DNA of 64,000 nt from contig UQDE01000004.1 of assembly GCA_900539735.1 (NCBI GenBank), positions 16,702 through 80,701 on the forward strand. The letters are read 5' to 3'. Below the pieces are notes generated by a model that saw nothing but the letters and a program-made list of their open reading frames with translations, had not been told where the DNA came from and made no database searches. Position 1 is the stretch's first letter. Every line of letters begins with the position of its first letter. The position numbers and the translations under genes were made by a program. The DNA is from an uncultured Collinsella sp. GTDB lineage: Bacteria; Actinomycetota; Coriobacteriia; Coriobacteriales; Coriobacteriaceae. Positions 27,000-34,623 of this stretch are shown here, piece by piece.

Positions 27000-28457
27000 A
27001 TGAGCGATAGCCAGAACATGTCCGATGAGGTGCGCGCACGCCTGCGCGCCATCCCTTCCGTCAACGAGCTGCTTGCCGAGTGGCCGGTGGTGAAGGCGGT
27101 GGGGGAGACCTGCGACGCGGTGGTGCATGCCGCCGTCACGGCCGAGCTCGACGAGGAGCGCGCCGCCATTCGCGCCGGTGCCGCCCCGCGTTCCAAGCGC
27201 GAGCTGGCCTCGGCTATCGAGTGGCGTGCCCACCGCTCCGCGCTGCCGAGCCTGCGTCCCGCCGTTAACGCCACGGGTGTCGTTATCCATACCAACCTGG
27301 GTCGAGCCCCGCTCGCGGAGTCGACCGCCAAGGCCGTGGCCGAGGTCGCGCGCGGCTACAGCACGCTCGAGTACAGCGTGGATACCTGCTCGCGCGGGTC
27401 GCGCAAGGAGCACGCAGCGCAACTGATCCGCTCGCTTACCGGTGCCGAGGATGCGCTGGTCGTCAACAATAACGCGGCCGCCGTGCTGTTGGTGTTGGCA
27501 ACCCATGCCGCGGGCAAGGAAGTCATCGTCAGCCGCGGCGAGCTTGTCGAGATTGGCGGCAGCTTCCGCATCCCCGATGTCATGGCGGCCTCGGGCGCCA
27601 AACTCGTCGAGGTCGGCGCCACCAACCGCACGCATTTGAGCGACTACGAGCGCGCCATCACGCCCGATACGGCGATGATCCTTAAGGTCCATCCTTCTAA
27701 CTATCGCATCGAGGGTTTCCACGAGGAGGTGGGTTCTCGGGAGCTTGCGGCGCTTGCCCATAAGCACGGCCTGCTGTTCTATGAAGACCAGGGCTCGGGG
27801 GCGCTGTTGCCCGACGACATCTTGGTGCGCGGCGGCGAGGAGACCACGCCGGCTTCGGTCGCGGCGGGGCTCGATATCGTGTCGTGCTCGGGCGATAAGC
27901 TGCTCGGTGCCGCACAAGCGGGCATTATCATGGGCCGTCGCGATCTGGTCCAGGCCTGCGGGTCGCATCCGCTCATGCGTGCCCTGCGCCCGGGCAAGCT
28001 CGCGCTGGCGGCGCTCGAGGCTACACTGCGTATTTACATGGATGGGGCGGATGTGGCCCATCGCGAGGTGCCGGTACTCAACATGCTCACGCTTCCGCAG
28101 GCTCATCTGGAGCGTCGCGCACGCAAGTTGCGCGAGCTGATGGTGGCAGGCCTCGATAAGGCTGGCTGCCCGTGTGCCGTGCAGGTGGAAATCGTCAAGG
28201 AGTCGTCGACTCCCGGCGGCGGCTCGCTGCCCACCGTGGAGCTGCCCACGATGTGCGTGGCCGTCTGCCCGGTCGACGGGCGCCTGTCCGTCGATGCGCT
28301 CAAGCGCTCGCTCGTCCAAGACTTCGACACGCCGGTCGTCACGCGCACCTCGCACGATCGCATTTTGTTTGACGTTCGCACACTCGTGGGCGACCGCGAT
28401 ATCGAGACGGCGGCATCGACGCTTGCCGCGTGCGTTGCCAAGGCGGTGCGCCGATGA
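27000..28457 (+). CDS. selA: L-seryl-tRNA(Sec) selenium transferase
   Basis: 485 residues from ATG 27000 with AAAGG seven bases before it. Converts Ser-tRNA(Sec) to Sec-tRNA(Sec) using selenophosphate. Visible landmarks: the N-terminal tRNA-binding part (IPSVNELL), NATGVVIHTNLGRAPL, the NNNAAAVLL stretch, and the PLP lysine at residue 300 in CSGDKLLGAAQAG. The stop overlaps the ATG of selB (ATGA), and tRNA-Sec follows selB, so all three specific parts of the pathway lie together. Confidence 0.96.
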   Translation: MSDSQNMSDEVRARLRAIPSVNELLAEWPVVKAVGETCDAVVHAAVTAELDEERAAIRAGAAPRSKRELASAIEWRAHRSALPSLRPAVNATGVVIHTNLGRAPLAESTAKAVAEVARGYSTLEYSVDTCSRGSRKEHAAQLIRSLTGAEDALVVNNNAAAVLLVLATHAAGKEVIVSRGELVEIGGSFRIPDVMAASGAKLVEVGATNRTHLSDYERAITPDTAMILKVHPSNYRIEGFHEEVGSRELAALAHKHGLLFYEDQGSGALLPDDILVRGGEETTPASVAAGLDIVSCSGDKLLGAAQAGIIMGRRDLVQACGSHPLMRALRPGKLALAALEATLRIYMDGADVAHREVPVLNMLTLPQAHLERRARKLRELMVAGLDKAGCPCAVQVEIVKESSTPGGGSLPTVELPTMCVAVCPVDGRLSVDALKRSLVQDFDTPVVTRTSHDRILFDVRTLVGDRDIETAASTLAACVAKAVRR

Positions 28458-30421
28458 GTGAGCGTGACACGTTGGTGGAATGCCCCGTTATCGTTGGCAC
28501 GGCTGGCCATGTCGACCACGGTAAGTCGGCGCTCATCGAGGCGCTGACGGGTAAAAACCCCGACCGTCTGGAGGTTGAGCGCCGTCGCGGCATGACCGTT
28601 GAGCTTGGCTTTGGCGAGCTGGCGCTGCCGAGTGGCAAGATCGTTGGCCTGGTCGACGTGCCGGGCCATGCGCATTACTTGCGCGCCATGGTGCAGGGTG
28701 CCACGGGTATCGACGTCGCCGTGCTGGTGGTCTCTGCCGTTGAGGGCGTAATGCCGCAGACCCGCGAGCACGTGCATGTGCTGGAGCTGCTGGGCGTCAC
28801 GCATATGGTGGTGGCGCTGACTATGTGCGACTTGGCCGATAGCGAAATGATTGAGCTGGCCGAGCTCGACGTCGATGATTTTTTGTCGAGCACCGTGTTT
28901 GCGGGCGCGCCGATCGTTCCCGTGTCGTCAAAGACGGGCGAGGGGATTGATGCGTTGCTGGCAGCGCTCGACGAGTGCGTGGACGCCTGTTGGGCTGCCT
29001 GTCGCGATCGCGCCGAGCAAACCGACGCCGCGCCGCGCCTGCCGATCGATCGCTGCTTTACGATCAAGGGTGCCGGCACCGTCGTGACGGGTACGCTGCA
29101 CGACGCGCCGGTTGCGGTGGGCGATGAGCTGGTCGCGCTGCCGTCGCGCACGGTCTGTCGTGTGCGCGGGGTTCAGGTTCATGGTGACACGCAGCGGGCG
29201 TTGCCCGGTCAGCGCGTGGCACTCAACCTGGTGGGCGACGGTGCCGCTTCGCTCGATCGCGGCGAGATGCTCGGTGTGGAAGGCCGTTTTGGCCAGACGC
29301 TGCGCTTTATGATGACATTGACCTACCTGGGCCGTGAGGGCGCCAAGCCGCGCGTGCTCGAGTCGGGCGCGCGCGTGCACGTGATGGCGGGTACGGCCGA
29401 GGTTGTCGGCCGCATTATGCTCATGGAGGGCGAGGCGCCTGTGGCGGTGGGCGAGACGCGTACCGTTCAGGTGCGTCTTGAGGACCCGCTGCCGCTGCGC
29501 GCCGGTGACCATGCCGTGGTGCTGTCGTATTCGCCGGTTATGCTCATTGGCGGCGGTCGCGTGCTGCTGTCGCGCTGTCGTCGCTCGCGCGAGCTTGCCG
29601 AAGGAGAGCGTGCACTGTATGCGGCGCTCGAGTCCGGCGATATCGCGGGCGCGGTGGATGCGTGGCTGGCGCTGCAAGCGCTGCCGGTTGCGGCCGTTGA
29701 TATTGCCGAGGCTTTGGATCTTGGTACCGGCGAGGTCGATGCCGCACTGCGCGGGTTGGTGGCGAAGGGCGCTGCTCGCGCGCTTGCTGGCTCGGATGGC
29801 TCGCTGTATGCAGATGCTTCCGTGCTCGACGCCGCGATGGATGCACTGGCGGCGACCCTGTCAGCCATGCATGCGGCGGCTCCCAAGGAGACGGGCTTTA
29901 CGCCCGGCGCCGTTGCCCATGCTGCGTGGCCTGCCGCTGATGAAGGCGTTGCCGCGGCTCTGATTGCCGAGGGCTGCTCGCGTGGCGTGTGCGCCGCCGA
30001 GGGTGCCGAGGTATTCGATCCGCATTCGGCCGCCGCTGCGGCACGCGTGGTGCGAGAGGCTTGCGAGCGGATCGTCGCGCTGCTTGATGAGGCCGGCCTG
30101 GATGCACCGGCGCTTCCCGAGGTGGGCGAACAGCTGCAGCTCGGCCGCGATACCATGACGCGTGCCCTGCGCGAGCTTTCTCTTAACCGTTCGATCGTTA
30201 AGGTCGAGCGCGACGTTGCCCTGTCCGCTGCCGCCGAGGCCCATGCGCGTGAGCTCGTCGCCGCCGCCATTGAGGCAGCCGGCGGCGCTGCCACCACGAG
30301 CGTGCTGCGCGAGGCCCTTGGCGTGTCGCGCAAACGCGCCATCAGCATCTTGGAGCACCTGGATGCCGTACGCTTTACGGTGCTCGACAAGGATGCCGGC
30401 GGCCTGCGCTCCCTGCGCTAG
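28454..30421 (+). CDS. selB: Selenocysteine-specific elongation factor
   Basis: 655 residues from ATG 28454. GTPase motifs: GTAGHVDHGKSALIEALTG (P-loop), RRGMTVELGFGEL (switch 1), DVPGHAHY (G3) and, in place of NKxD, TMCDLAD (G4). The EF-Tu-like domains are followed from about residue 400 by winged-helix repeats ending in TTSVLREALGVSRKRAISILEHLDAV, which bind the SECIS hairpin. It delivers Sec-tRNA to the UGA codons in fdhF and selD. The GTG at 28430 lies inside selA and was rejected as a start. Confidence 0.95.
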   Translation: MSERDTLVECPVIVGTAGHVDHGKSALIEALTGKNPDRLEVERRRGMTVELGFGELALPSGKIVGLVDVPGHAHYLRAMVQGATGIDVAVLVVSAVEGVMPQTREHVHVLELLGVTHMVVALTMCDLADSEMIELAELDVDDFLSSTVFAGAPIVPVSSKTGEGIDALLAALDECVDACWAACRDRAEQTDAAPRLPIDRCFTIKGAGTVVTGTLHDAPVAVGDELVALPSRTVCRVRGVQVHGDTQRALPGQRVALNLVGDGAASLDRGEMLGVEGRFGQTLRFMMTLTYLGREGAKPRVLESGARVHVMAGTAEVVGRIMLMEGEAPVAVGETRTVQVRLEDPLPLRAGDHAVVLSYSPVMLIGGGRVLLSRCRRSRELAEGERALYAALESGDIAGAVDAWLALQALPVAAVDIAEALDLGTGEVDAALRGLVAKGAARALAGSDGSLYADASVLDAAMDALAATLSAMHAAAPKETGFTPGAVAHAAWPAADEGVAAALIAEGCSRGVCAAEGAEVFDPHSAAAAARVVREACERIVALLDEAGLDAPALPEVGEQLQLGRDTMTRALRELSLNRSIVKVERDVALSAAAEAHARELVAAAIEAAGGAATTSVLREALGVSRKRAISILEHLDAVRFTVLDKDAGGLRSLR

Positions 30422-30446
30422 ATCGGCCGCCCCGCCCCACCTCCTC

Positions 30447-30513
30447 AGTTGCGGTGAAATAGTTCCTATTTGGAGGCTTTGGCAGCAAATACAGGAACTA
30501 TTCCACCGCAACT
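30447..30513. repeat. Palindromic intergenic repeat, copy 3 (GTTCCTG class)
   Basis: Arms AGTTGCGGTGAAATAGTTCC (30447-30466) plus one base and their complement to 30513, one mismatch, loop of about 25 bases. It is preceded by CCTCCTC, as other copies are by CCTCCT, and lies between selB and tRNA-Sec. Confidence 0.95.
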
Positions 30514-30570
30514 TCTTGCTCGTCTTTTTGGGATGGAGCCGTTTCGGTTTGGTAAAATACCTCCGCACTT

Positions 30571-30667
30571 GGGAACGGATGGGCTCCGGTGGGCTCCGCG
30601 GTCCTCAAAACCGTTGCGAGGCGTGCAAAACGTCTTGGATGTGTTCGATTCACATACGTTCCCGCCA
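30571..30667 (+). tRNA. selC: tRNA-Sec (TCA)
   Basis: 97 bases including encoded GCCA. Acceptor GGGAACG/CGTTCCC; six-base D stem GGGCTC/GGGCTC (with G-U pairs) around CGGT; anticodon loop CCTCAAA with TCA at 30605-30607; long variable arm with AGGCGT/ACGTCT; T arm ATGTG-TTCGATT-CACAT. The eighth acceptor pair, needed for the 8+5 form of bacterial tRNA-Sec, would be G opposite A. A TAAAAT -10-like box lies at 30553-30558. Confidence 0.93.
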
Positions 30668-30822
30668 TACGCTACCAGCGCTTTTGTGCTCGCGGTCTTG
30701 CTGCGTGCCGCAAAGGCGCTGTTTTGTTTTTGCATGGGTTTGCCGTGCCGTCCGCTTTATCGGCGACGGTATTTGGCTTCGTGCGTCGAGTTTTGAGCAT
30801 GCCGATGGGGGTGGTTTGCCGT

Positions 30823-31455
30823 ATGACTACCGTAAGACGGGCCGATCTTTCTTGTGTCGTCCAGGCGGGCGGGTTGTCGTCGCGCATGGGCTGCGATAAG
30901 GCGCGCATGGCGTTTTGCGGTGAGCCGCTCATCGAGCGCGTGCTGGGTCGGCTGGCACCAGTTGCCGGCGAGTTGGTCGTGACGACTTCGCGTCCCAGCG
31001 AGCTTGCCTATCTTGAGGAGCACGCGTTTGGCGGCCTGGTGCCACGTGTGGTGGCGGACCTTGAAGGGCCGGCGGGCGCCATGCGCGGCATCGCGAGCTC
31101 GTTGGCCGCGGCCCGATTGCCGCTCGCGGCGATCGTCGCCTGCGATATGCCGTTTGTCTCGCCGGAACTCATCGGCGCGCTTGCCGATCGTGTTGAGTCC
31201 GAGGCGCTCGACGTGTGCGTGCCGCGCGAGGAGCGGGGGATTGAGCCGCTTTGCGCCGTCTGGCGCCGTGACGCGTGTGCGCCGGCCGCCCAAGAGCTGC
31301 TCGCCTGCGACCGCCAGCGCATTCGCTGCCTGATCGATCGCGTTCAGGCTGGTTATATGGATGAGCCGCAGATCGTTAGGGCCGCGGGCTCGACGCTCTG
31401 CTTCGAGAACGTCAATACGCCCGAGGAGTTTGCGGCGGCCGAGTTACTCGCCTAG
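30823..31455 (+). CDS. mobA: Molybdenum cofactor guanylyltransferase
   Basis: 210 residues from ATG 30823; the open frame extends further upstream through tRNA-Sec, so starts before about 30800 are excluded and an ATG at 30802 remains possible. The nucleotide-binding motif VVQAGGLSSRMGCDKARM, the VVADLEGPAGAMRGI stretch and IVACDMPFVSPELI (metal-binding Asp) are those of MobA. It adds GMP to molybdopterin to give the guanine dinucleotide form that FdhF and the 24830 enzyme need. The C-terminal CFENVNTPEEFAAAE is also typical. Confidence 0.9.
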   Translation: MTTVRRADLSCVVQAGGLSSRMGCDKARMAFCGEPLIERVLGRLAPVAGELVVTTSRPSELAYLEEHAFGGLVPRVVADLEGPAGAMRGIASSLAAARLPLAAIVACDMPFVSPELIGALADRVESEALDVCVPREERGIEPLCAVWRRDACAPAAQELLACDRQRIRCLIDRVQAGYMDEPQIVRAAGSTLCFENVNTPEEFAAAELLA

Positions 31456-31470
31456 ACGATTGGAGTTGCC

Positions 31471-31866
31471 ATGTCTCACGATATTTGCCCCGACACGGGA
31501 GAGCCTTGCACTTGCGATGGTTCCGAGCCCTGTACCTGCGACTGCGGTGGCTGTGGACATACTGCGGAAGAGGAGGCGGCCGCTGCGGCGTATCGTGAGG
31601 CACACCGCGAAGGCCCGTCCGGTGATGCCCTCGACCACGAGCGCAAGATTATCGTGTCGTTCGACAGTACCTTCGATGTGATGGAATGCGAGCAGCTGTG
31701 CCTGGATGCCGGCGTGCCCGGGCGCATTATGCCTTTGCCCGGCTCCATTACCGCCGGCTGCGGGCTGTGCTGGGCCATGCCGTTCTCCGGCGATGCGCTC
31801 GCCGGCTTCCGTGCTGCCACCGAAGGCCGCATAACCCCCGCTGACTACCATCAGCTCGTCCTCTAA
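31471..31866 (+). CDS. DUF3343 protein with Cys-rich N-terminal extension
   Basis: 131 residues. The C-terminal ~85 residues are a second DUF3343 domain (DVMECEQLCLDAGVPGRIMPLPG, then AGCGLCWAMP), with one more cysteine than the copy at 3475. The first 35 residues are extraordinarily Cys-rich (CPDTGEPCTCDGSEPCTCDCGGCGH; ten cysteines), resembling a metal- or selenium-holding tail. Its ribosome site and start context, TTGGAGTTGCCATG, are identical to those of the first DUF3343 gene. It follows mobA by 15 bp and precedes the molybdenum hydroxylase, which suits a role in sulfur/selenium or Moco handling. Confidence 0.7.
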   Translation: MSHDICPDTGEPCTCDGSEPCTCDCGGCGHTAEEEAAAAAYREAHREGPSGDALDHERKIIVSFDSTFDVMECEQLCLDAGVPGRIMPLPGSITAGCGLCWAMPFSGDALAGFRAATEGRITPADYHQLVL

Positions 31867-31875
31867 CCACCAACA

Positions 31876-31908
31876 CCACCACATTGGGGACAGGCACCTT
31901 TGTGGTGG
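31876..31908. repeat. Hairpin with GGGGACAGGCACC loop
   Basis: CCACCACA (31876-31883) pairs with TGTGGTGG (31901-31908) around a loop containing TTGGGGACAGGCACCTT. Loops with GGGAC-type sequence recur in hairpins at 47343 and 54797. It may terminate the mobA-DUF3343 transcript. Confidence 0.5.
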
Positions 31909-32123
31909 TTTGGACCACGGGGACGAAACAGCTTCGAAACACGCGATTTATACGTCAGGTGCTCAAAAACGCTTCTACCTGCATCGTAATCAAAACGAAA
32001 CATCCGCTCGTTGGCTTATGCGTAACTTTGCTGCAACAGTGCGATATTATCCATACTCGATAAAGCTCGCGGCGCATGGGGTGCCGCGACCGACACTTTT
32101 CGTTTCCCATCATTGGAGGAAGC

Positions 32124-33479
32124 ATGAGCTACACGCAGAAAGTTCTCGAAGAGCTCAAGGCCCGCTATCCCGAGCAGCCTGAGTTCATCCAGGCCGCGAC
32201 CGAGATCCTCGGCACCATCCAGCCGGCGCTCGACGCCCATCCCGAGTACGAGGAGGCCGCCCTGCTTGAGCGCCTCGTCGAGCCCGAGCGCATCGTCATG
32301 TTCCGTGTCCCCTGGGTCGACGACCAGGGCAAGGTCCAGGTCAATCGCGGCTACCGCGTCGAGTTCAACTCTGCCATTGGACCTTACAAGGGCGGCCTGC
32401 GCTTTAACCCGACGGTCACCCTGGGCATGCTCAAGTTCCTGGGCCTGGAGCAGATCCTCAAGAACAGCCTGACCACCCTTCCCATGGGCGGCGGCAAGGG
32501 CGGCTCCGACTTTGACCCCAAGGGCAAGTCCAACAACGAGATCATGCACTTCTGCCAGTCCTTCATGACCGAGCTCTACCGTCACATTGGCCCCAACACC
32601 GACGTTCCCGCCGGCGACCTGGGCGTTGGCGGCCGCGAGGTTGCCTACCTGTTCGGTCAGTACAAGCGCCTGACCAACGAGTGGACCGGCGTCCTCACCG
32701 GCAAGGGCCTCTCCTTTGGCGGATCGCTCGCCCGTACCGAGGCCACCGGCTACGGCCTGGCTTACTTTGTGGATGAGTACCTCAAGAGCCGCGGCGACTC
32801 CTTCGAGGGCAAGAACGTCGTCGTTCACGGCTCCGGTAACGTCGCCATCTACGCGGTCCAGAAGGTCTCTCAGCTCGGCGGCAAGGTGCTGGCCTGCTCC
32901 GACACCCATGGCTGGGTCGAGGATCCCGACGGCATCGACTACACCGTGCTCGAGCATGTCTACAACAAGAAGCGCTCCGGCCACGACAAGGGCGTCACGC
33001 TCGCTATGTACGTCGACGAGAAGCCCAACGCCACGTGGCACGAGGGCGACGGCCGCGGCGTGTGGCAGCTGCCCTGTGACATCGCGCTGCCCTGCGCTCG
33101 CGAGAACACGCTGCTGCTCGAGGACGCCCAGGCGCTCGTCGCCAACGGCTGCAAGGTGGTCGGCGAGGGCGCGAACATGCCCACGACCATCGAGGCCACG
33201 ACCTACTTCCAGGAGAACGGCGTCGCCTTTATGCCCGGTAAGGCTGCCAACGCCGGCGGCGTGCTCGTGTCCGGCCTGGAGATGAGCCAGAACGCCGAGC
33301 ACCTGTCCTGGACCTTCGAGGAGGTCGACGGCAAGCTCGAGCAGCTCATGCGCGGTATGTTCCACAACGTGGACGACACTGCCAAGAAGTACGGCGAGGA
33401 GGGCAACTTCGTCATGGGCGCCAACATCGCCGGCTTCCTGAAGGTTGCCGATGCCATGCTCGCCCAGGGCGTCTGCTAA
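32124..33479 (+). CDS. gdhA: Glutamate dehydrogenase (NADP-type family)
   Basis: 451 residues from ATG 32124 behind GGAGGA, the usual length of hexameric bacterial enzymes. Landmarks: NRGYRVEFNSAIGPYKGGLRF (substrate site), LPMGGGKGGSDFDPKGKS with the catalytic Lys region, PAGDLGVGGREVAYLFGQY, and the dinucleotide fold VVHGSGNVAIYAVQK. It interconverts 2-oxoglutarate plus ammonium and glutamate. Monocistronic, followed by a strong terminator; no link to the selenium genes on either side. Confidence 0.95.
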   Translation: MSYTQKVLEELKARYPEQPEFIQAATEILGTIQPALDAHPEYEEAALLERLVEPERIVMFRVPWVDDQGKVQVNRGYRVEFNSAIGPYKGGLRFNPTVTLGMLKFLGLEQILKNSLTTLPMGGGKGGSDFDPKGKSNNEIMHFCQSFMTELYRHIGPNTDVPAGDLGVGGREVAYLFGQYKRLTNEWTGVLTGKGLSFGGSLARTEATGYGLAYFVDEYLKSRGDSFEGKNVVVHGSGNVAIYAVQKVSQLGGKVLACSDTHGWVEDPDGIDYTVLEHVYNKKRSGHDKGVTLAMYVDEKPNATWHEGDGRGVWQLPCDIALPCARENTLLLEDAQALVANGCKVVGEGANMPTTIEATTYFQENGVAFMPGKAANAGGVLVSGLEMSQNAEHLSWTFEEVDGKLEQLMRGMFHNVDDTAKKYGEEGNFVMGANIAGFLKVADAMLAQGVC

Positions 33480-33505
33480 ATCTTCGCGCGACATAGCATG
33501 TGATG

Positions 33506-33536
33506 AGGCTCCCAGCTATCCGGCTGGGAGCCTTTT
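33506..33536 (+). terminator. Terminator after gdhA
   Basis: Perfect 11-base stem AGGCTCCCAGC/GCTGGGAGCCT with a short loop and TTTT. Confidence 0.92.
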
Positions 33537-33559
33537 CTATCCCGGAGGACTCCTCATAT

Positions 33560-33624
33560 CTTGCGGTGAAATACGGACTGTTTAGCGCCCCAGAACGGCT
33601 AATCAGTCCGTATATCACCGCAAG
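33560..33624. repeat. Palindromic intergenic repeat, copy 4 (CGGACTG class)
   Basis: Outer CTTGCGGTGAAATA and inner CGGACTG pair with CAGTCCG and TATATCACCGCAAG, with one mismatch. Same outer block as copies 1-3, different inner arm. Confidence 0.94.
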
Positions 33625-33708
33625 TTATGGATGGGTGGGTGGATTTTGTCCTAAAACGGTGTGCGGCCCCTCGTTTGGTACACTTAAAAGTACTGGACAA
33701 GTGAAGAG

Positions 33709-34623
33709 ATGGGGGAGAACGTGCTCAAGTTCGGTACCTACGTCCGTGTTGGAAACGCGGCCGAAGCCTATGAGCTCTTACAGAAGAACCGCAACAACAA
33801 GATTGTGGGCGGCGGCATCTGGATGCGCCTGGGTTCGCGTCGCGTGGCGACGGCGATTGACCTTTCGGCCTGCGGACTCGATCAGATTGAGGAGACCGAG
33901 ACCGAGTTTCGCATCGGTGCCATGTGTACCCTGCGCCAGCTCGAGCGCCATGCCGAGCTCAACGCGCTTGTCAACCATGTCTTTGAGTTCGCCGTCCACG
34001 ATATCGTGGGCGTTCAGCTGCGCAATACCGCCACGGTGGGCGGCAGCATCTACGGCCGCTTTGGCTTCTCGGACGTTCTCTCCGCCTTCCTCGCGCTCGA
34101 TTCCTATGTTGAGCTGACGGGCGCCGGCCGCGTGCCGCTCGCGGAGTTCGTGGGCATGGGCTACGTGCGCGACGTGATCGAGCACGTCGTGGTCGTTAAG
34201 CACGACTACCGCGCGAGCTACGAGGCCGTGCGCAAGGCCGCGACCGACTTCCCCTCGCTGAACGTCACCGCCGCCTGGTGGGACGGCTCCTGGCACGTCA
34301 CCGTGGGTGCCCGCCCGCTGCGCGCGACCCTGCTGCAGGGTGAGGCATGCGGCCTTACCGCCGAGCAACCTTCCGAGCACGAGCTTCGCGCCCTGGCCGC
34401 ATCCGTGCGCTCTCTGAGCTACGGCTCCAACCTGTGGGGCTCGGCCGACTATCGCCGCCGCATCTCGGCCCCGCTGGCGATTCAGGCCGTGCGTCGCGCC
34501 GCCGGCATCGAGCTTTCGGCCGCGCTTGCCCGCGAGCTCGAGACCGTGCAAGTGCCTAAGTTTGCCACGGACGAGTATTCCTGCCGCCGCGTGCCCGGCG
34601 TCGATTCTAGCGAGGTGCGCTAA
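33709..34623 (+). CDS. Molybdenum hydroxylase FAD-binding subunit (CoxM/XdhB-like)
   Basis: 304 residues from ATG 33709; GTG 33721 with GGGGGAG just before it is a good alternative start. The FAD-binding fold of the xanthine dehydrogenase/CO dehydrogenase family shows VGGGIWMRLGSRR near the N-terminus and QLRNTATVGGSIYGRFGFSD in the middle, followed by the small C-terminal domain (AADYRRR-type region ADYRRRISAPLAIQAVRR). Electrons from the molybdenum centre of the next gene's product would reach this FAD. The two genes overlap by one base. Confidence 0.85.
   Translation: MGENVLKFGTYVRVGNAAEAYELLQKNRNNKIVGGGIWMRLGSRRVATAIDLSACGLDQIEETETEFRIGAMCTLRQLERHAELNALVNHVFEFAVHDIVGVQLRNTATVGGSIYGRFGFSDVLSAFLALDSYVELTGAGRVPLAEFVGMGYVRDVIEHVVVVKHDYRASYEAVRKAATDFPSLNVTAAWWDGSWHVTVGARPLRATLLQGEACGLTAEQPSEHELRALAASVRSLSYGSNLWGSADYRRRISAPLAIQAVRRAAGIELSAALARELETVQVPKFATDEYSCRRVPGVDSSEVR

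Noticed and set aside
30589..30822. N-terminal extension of mobA through tRNA-Sec
   Set aside because: The frame is open by chance; a coding extension would overlap tRNA-Sec and add nothing related to MobA.
31910..32182. 90-residue plus-strand frame before gdhA
   Set aside because: It overlaps the gdhA start, has no ribosome site or recognisable motif, and covers the gdhA promoter region.
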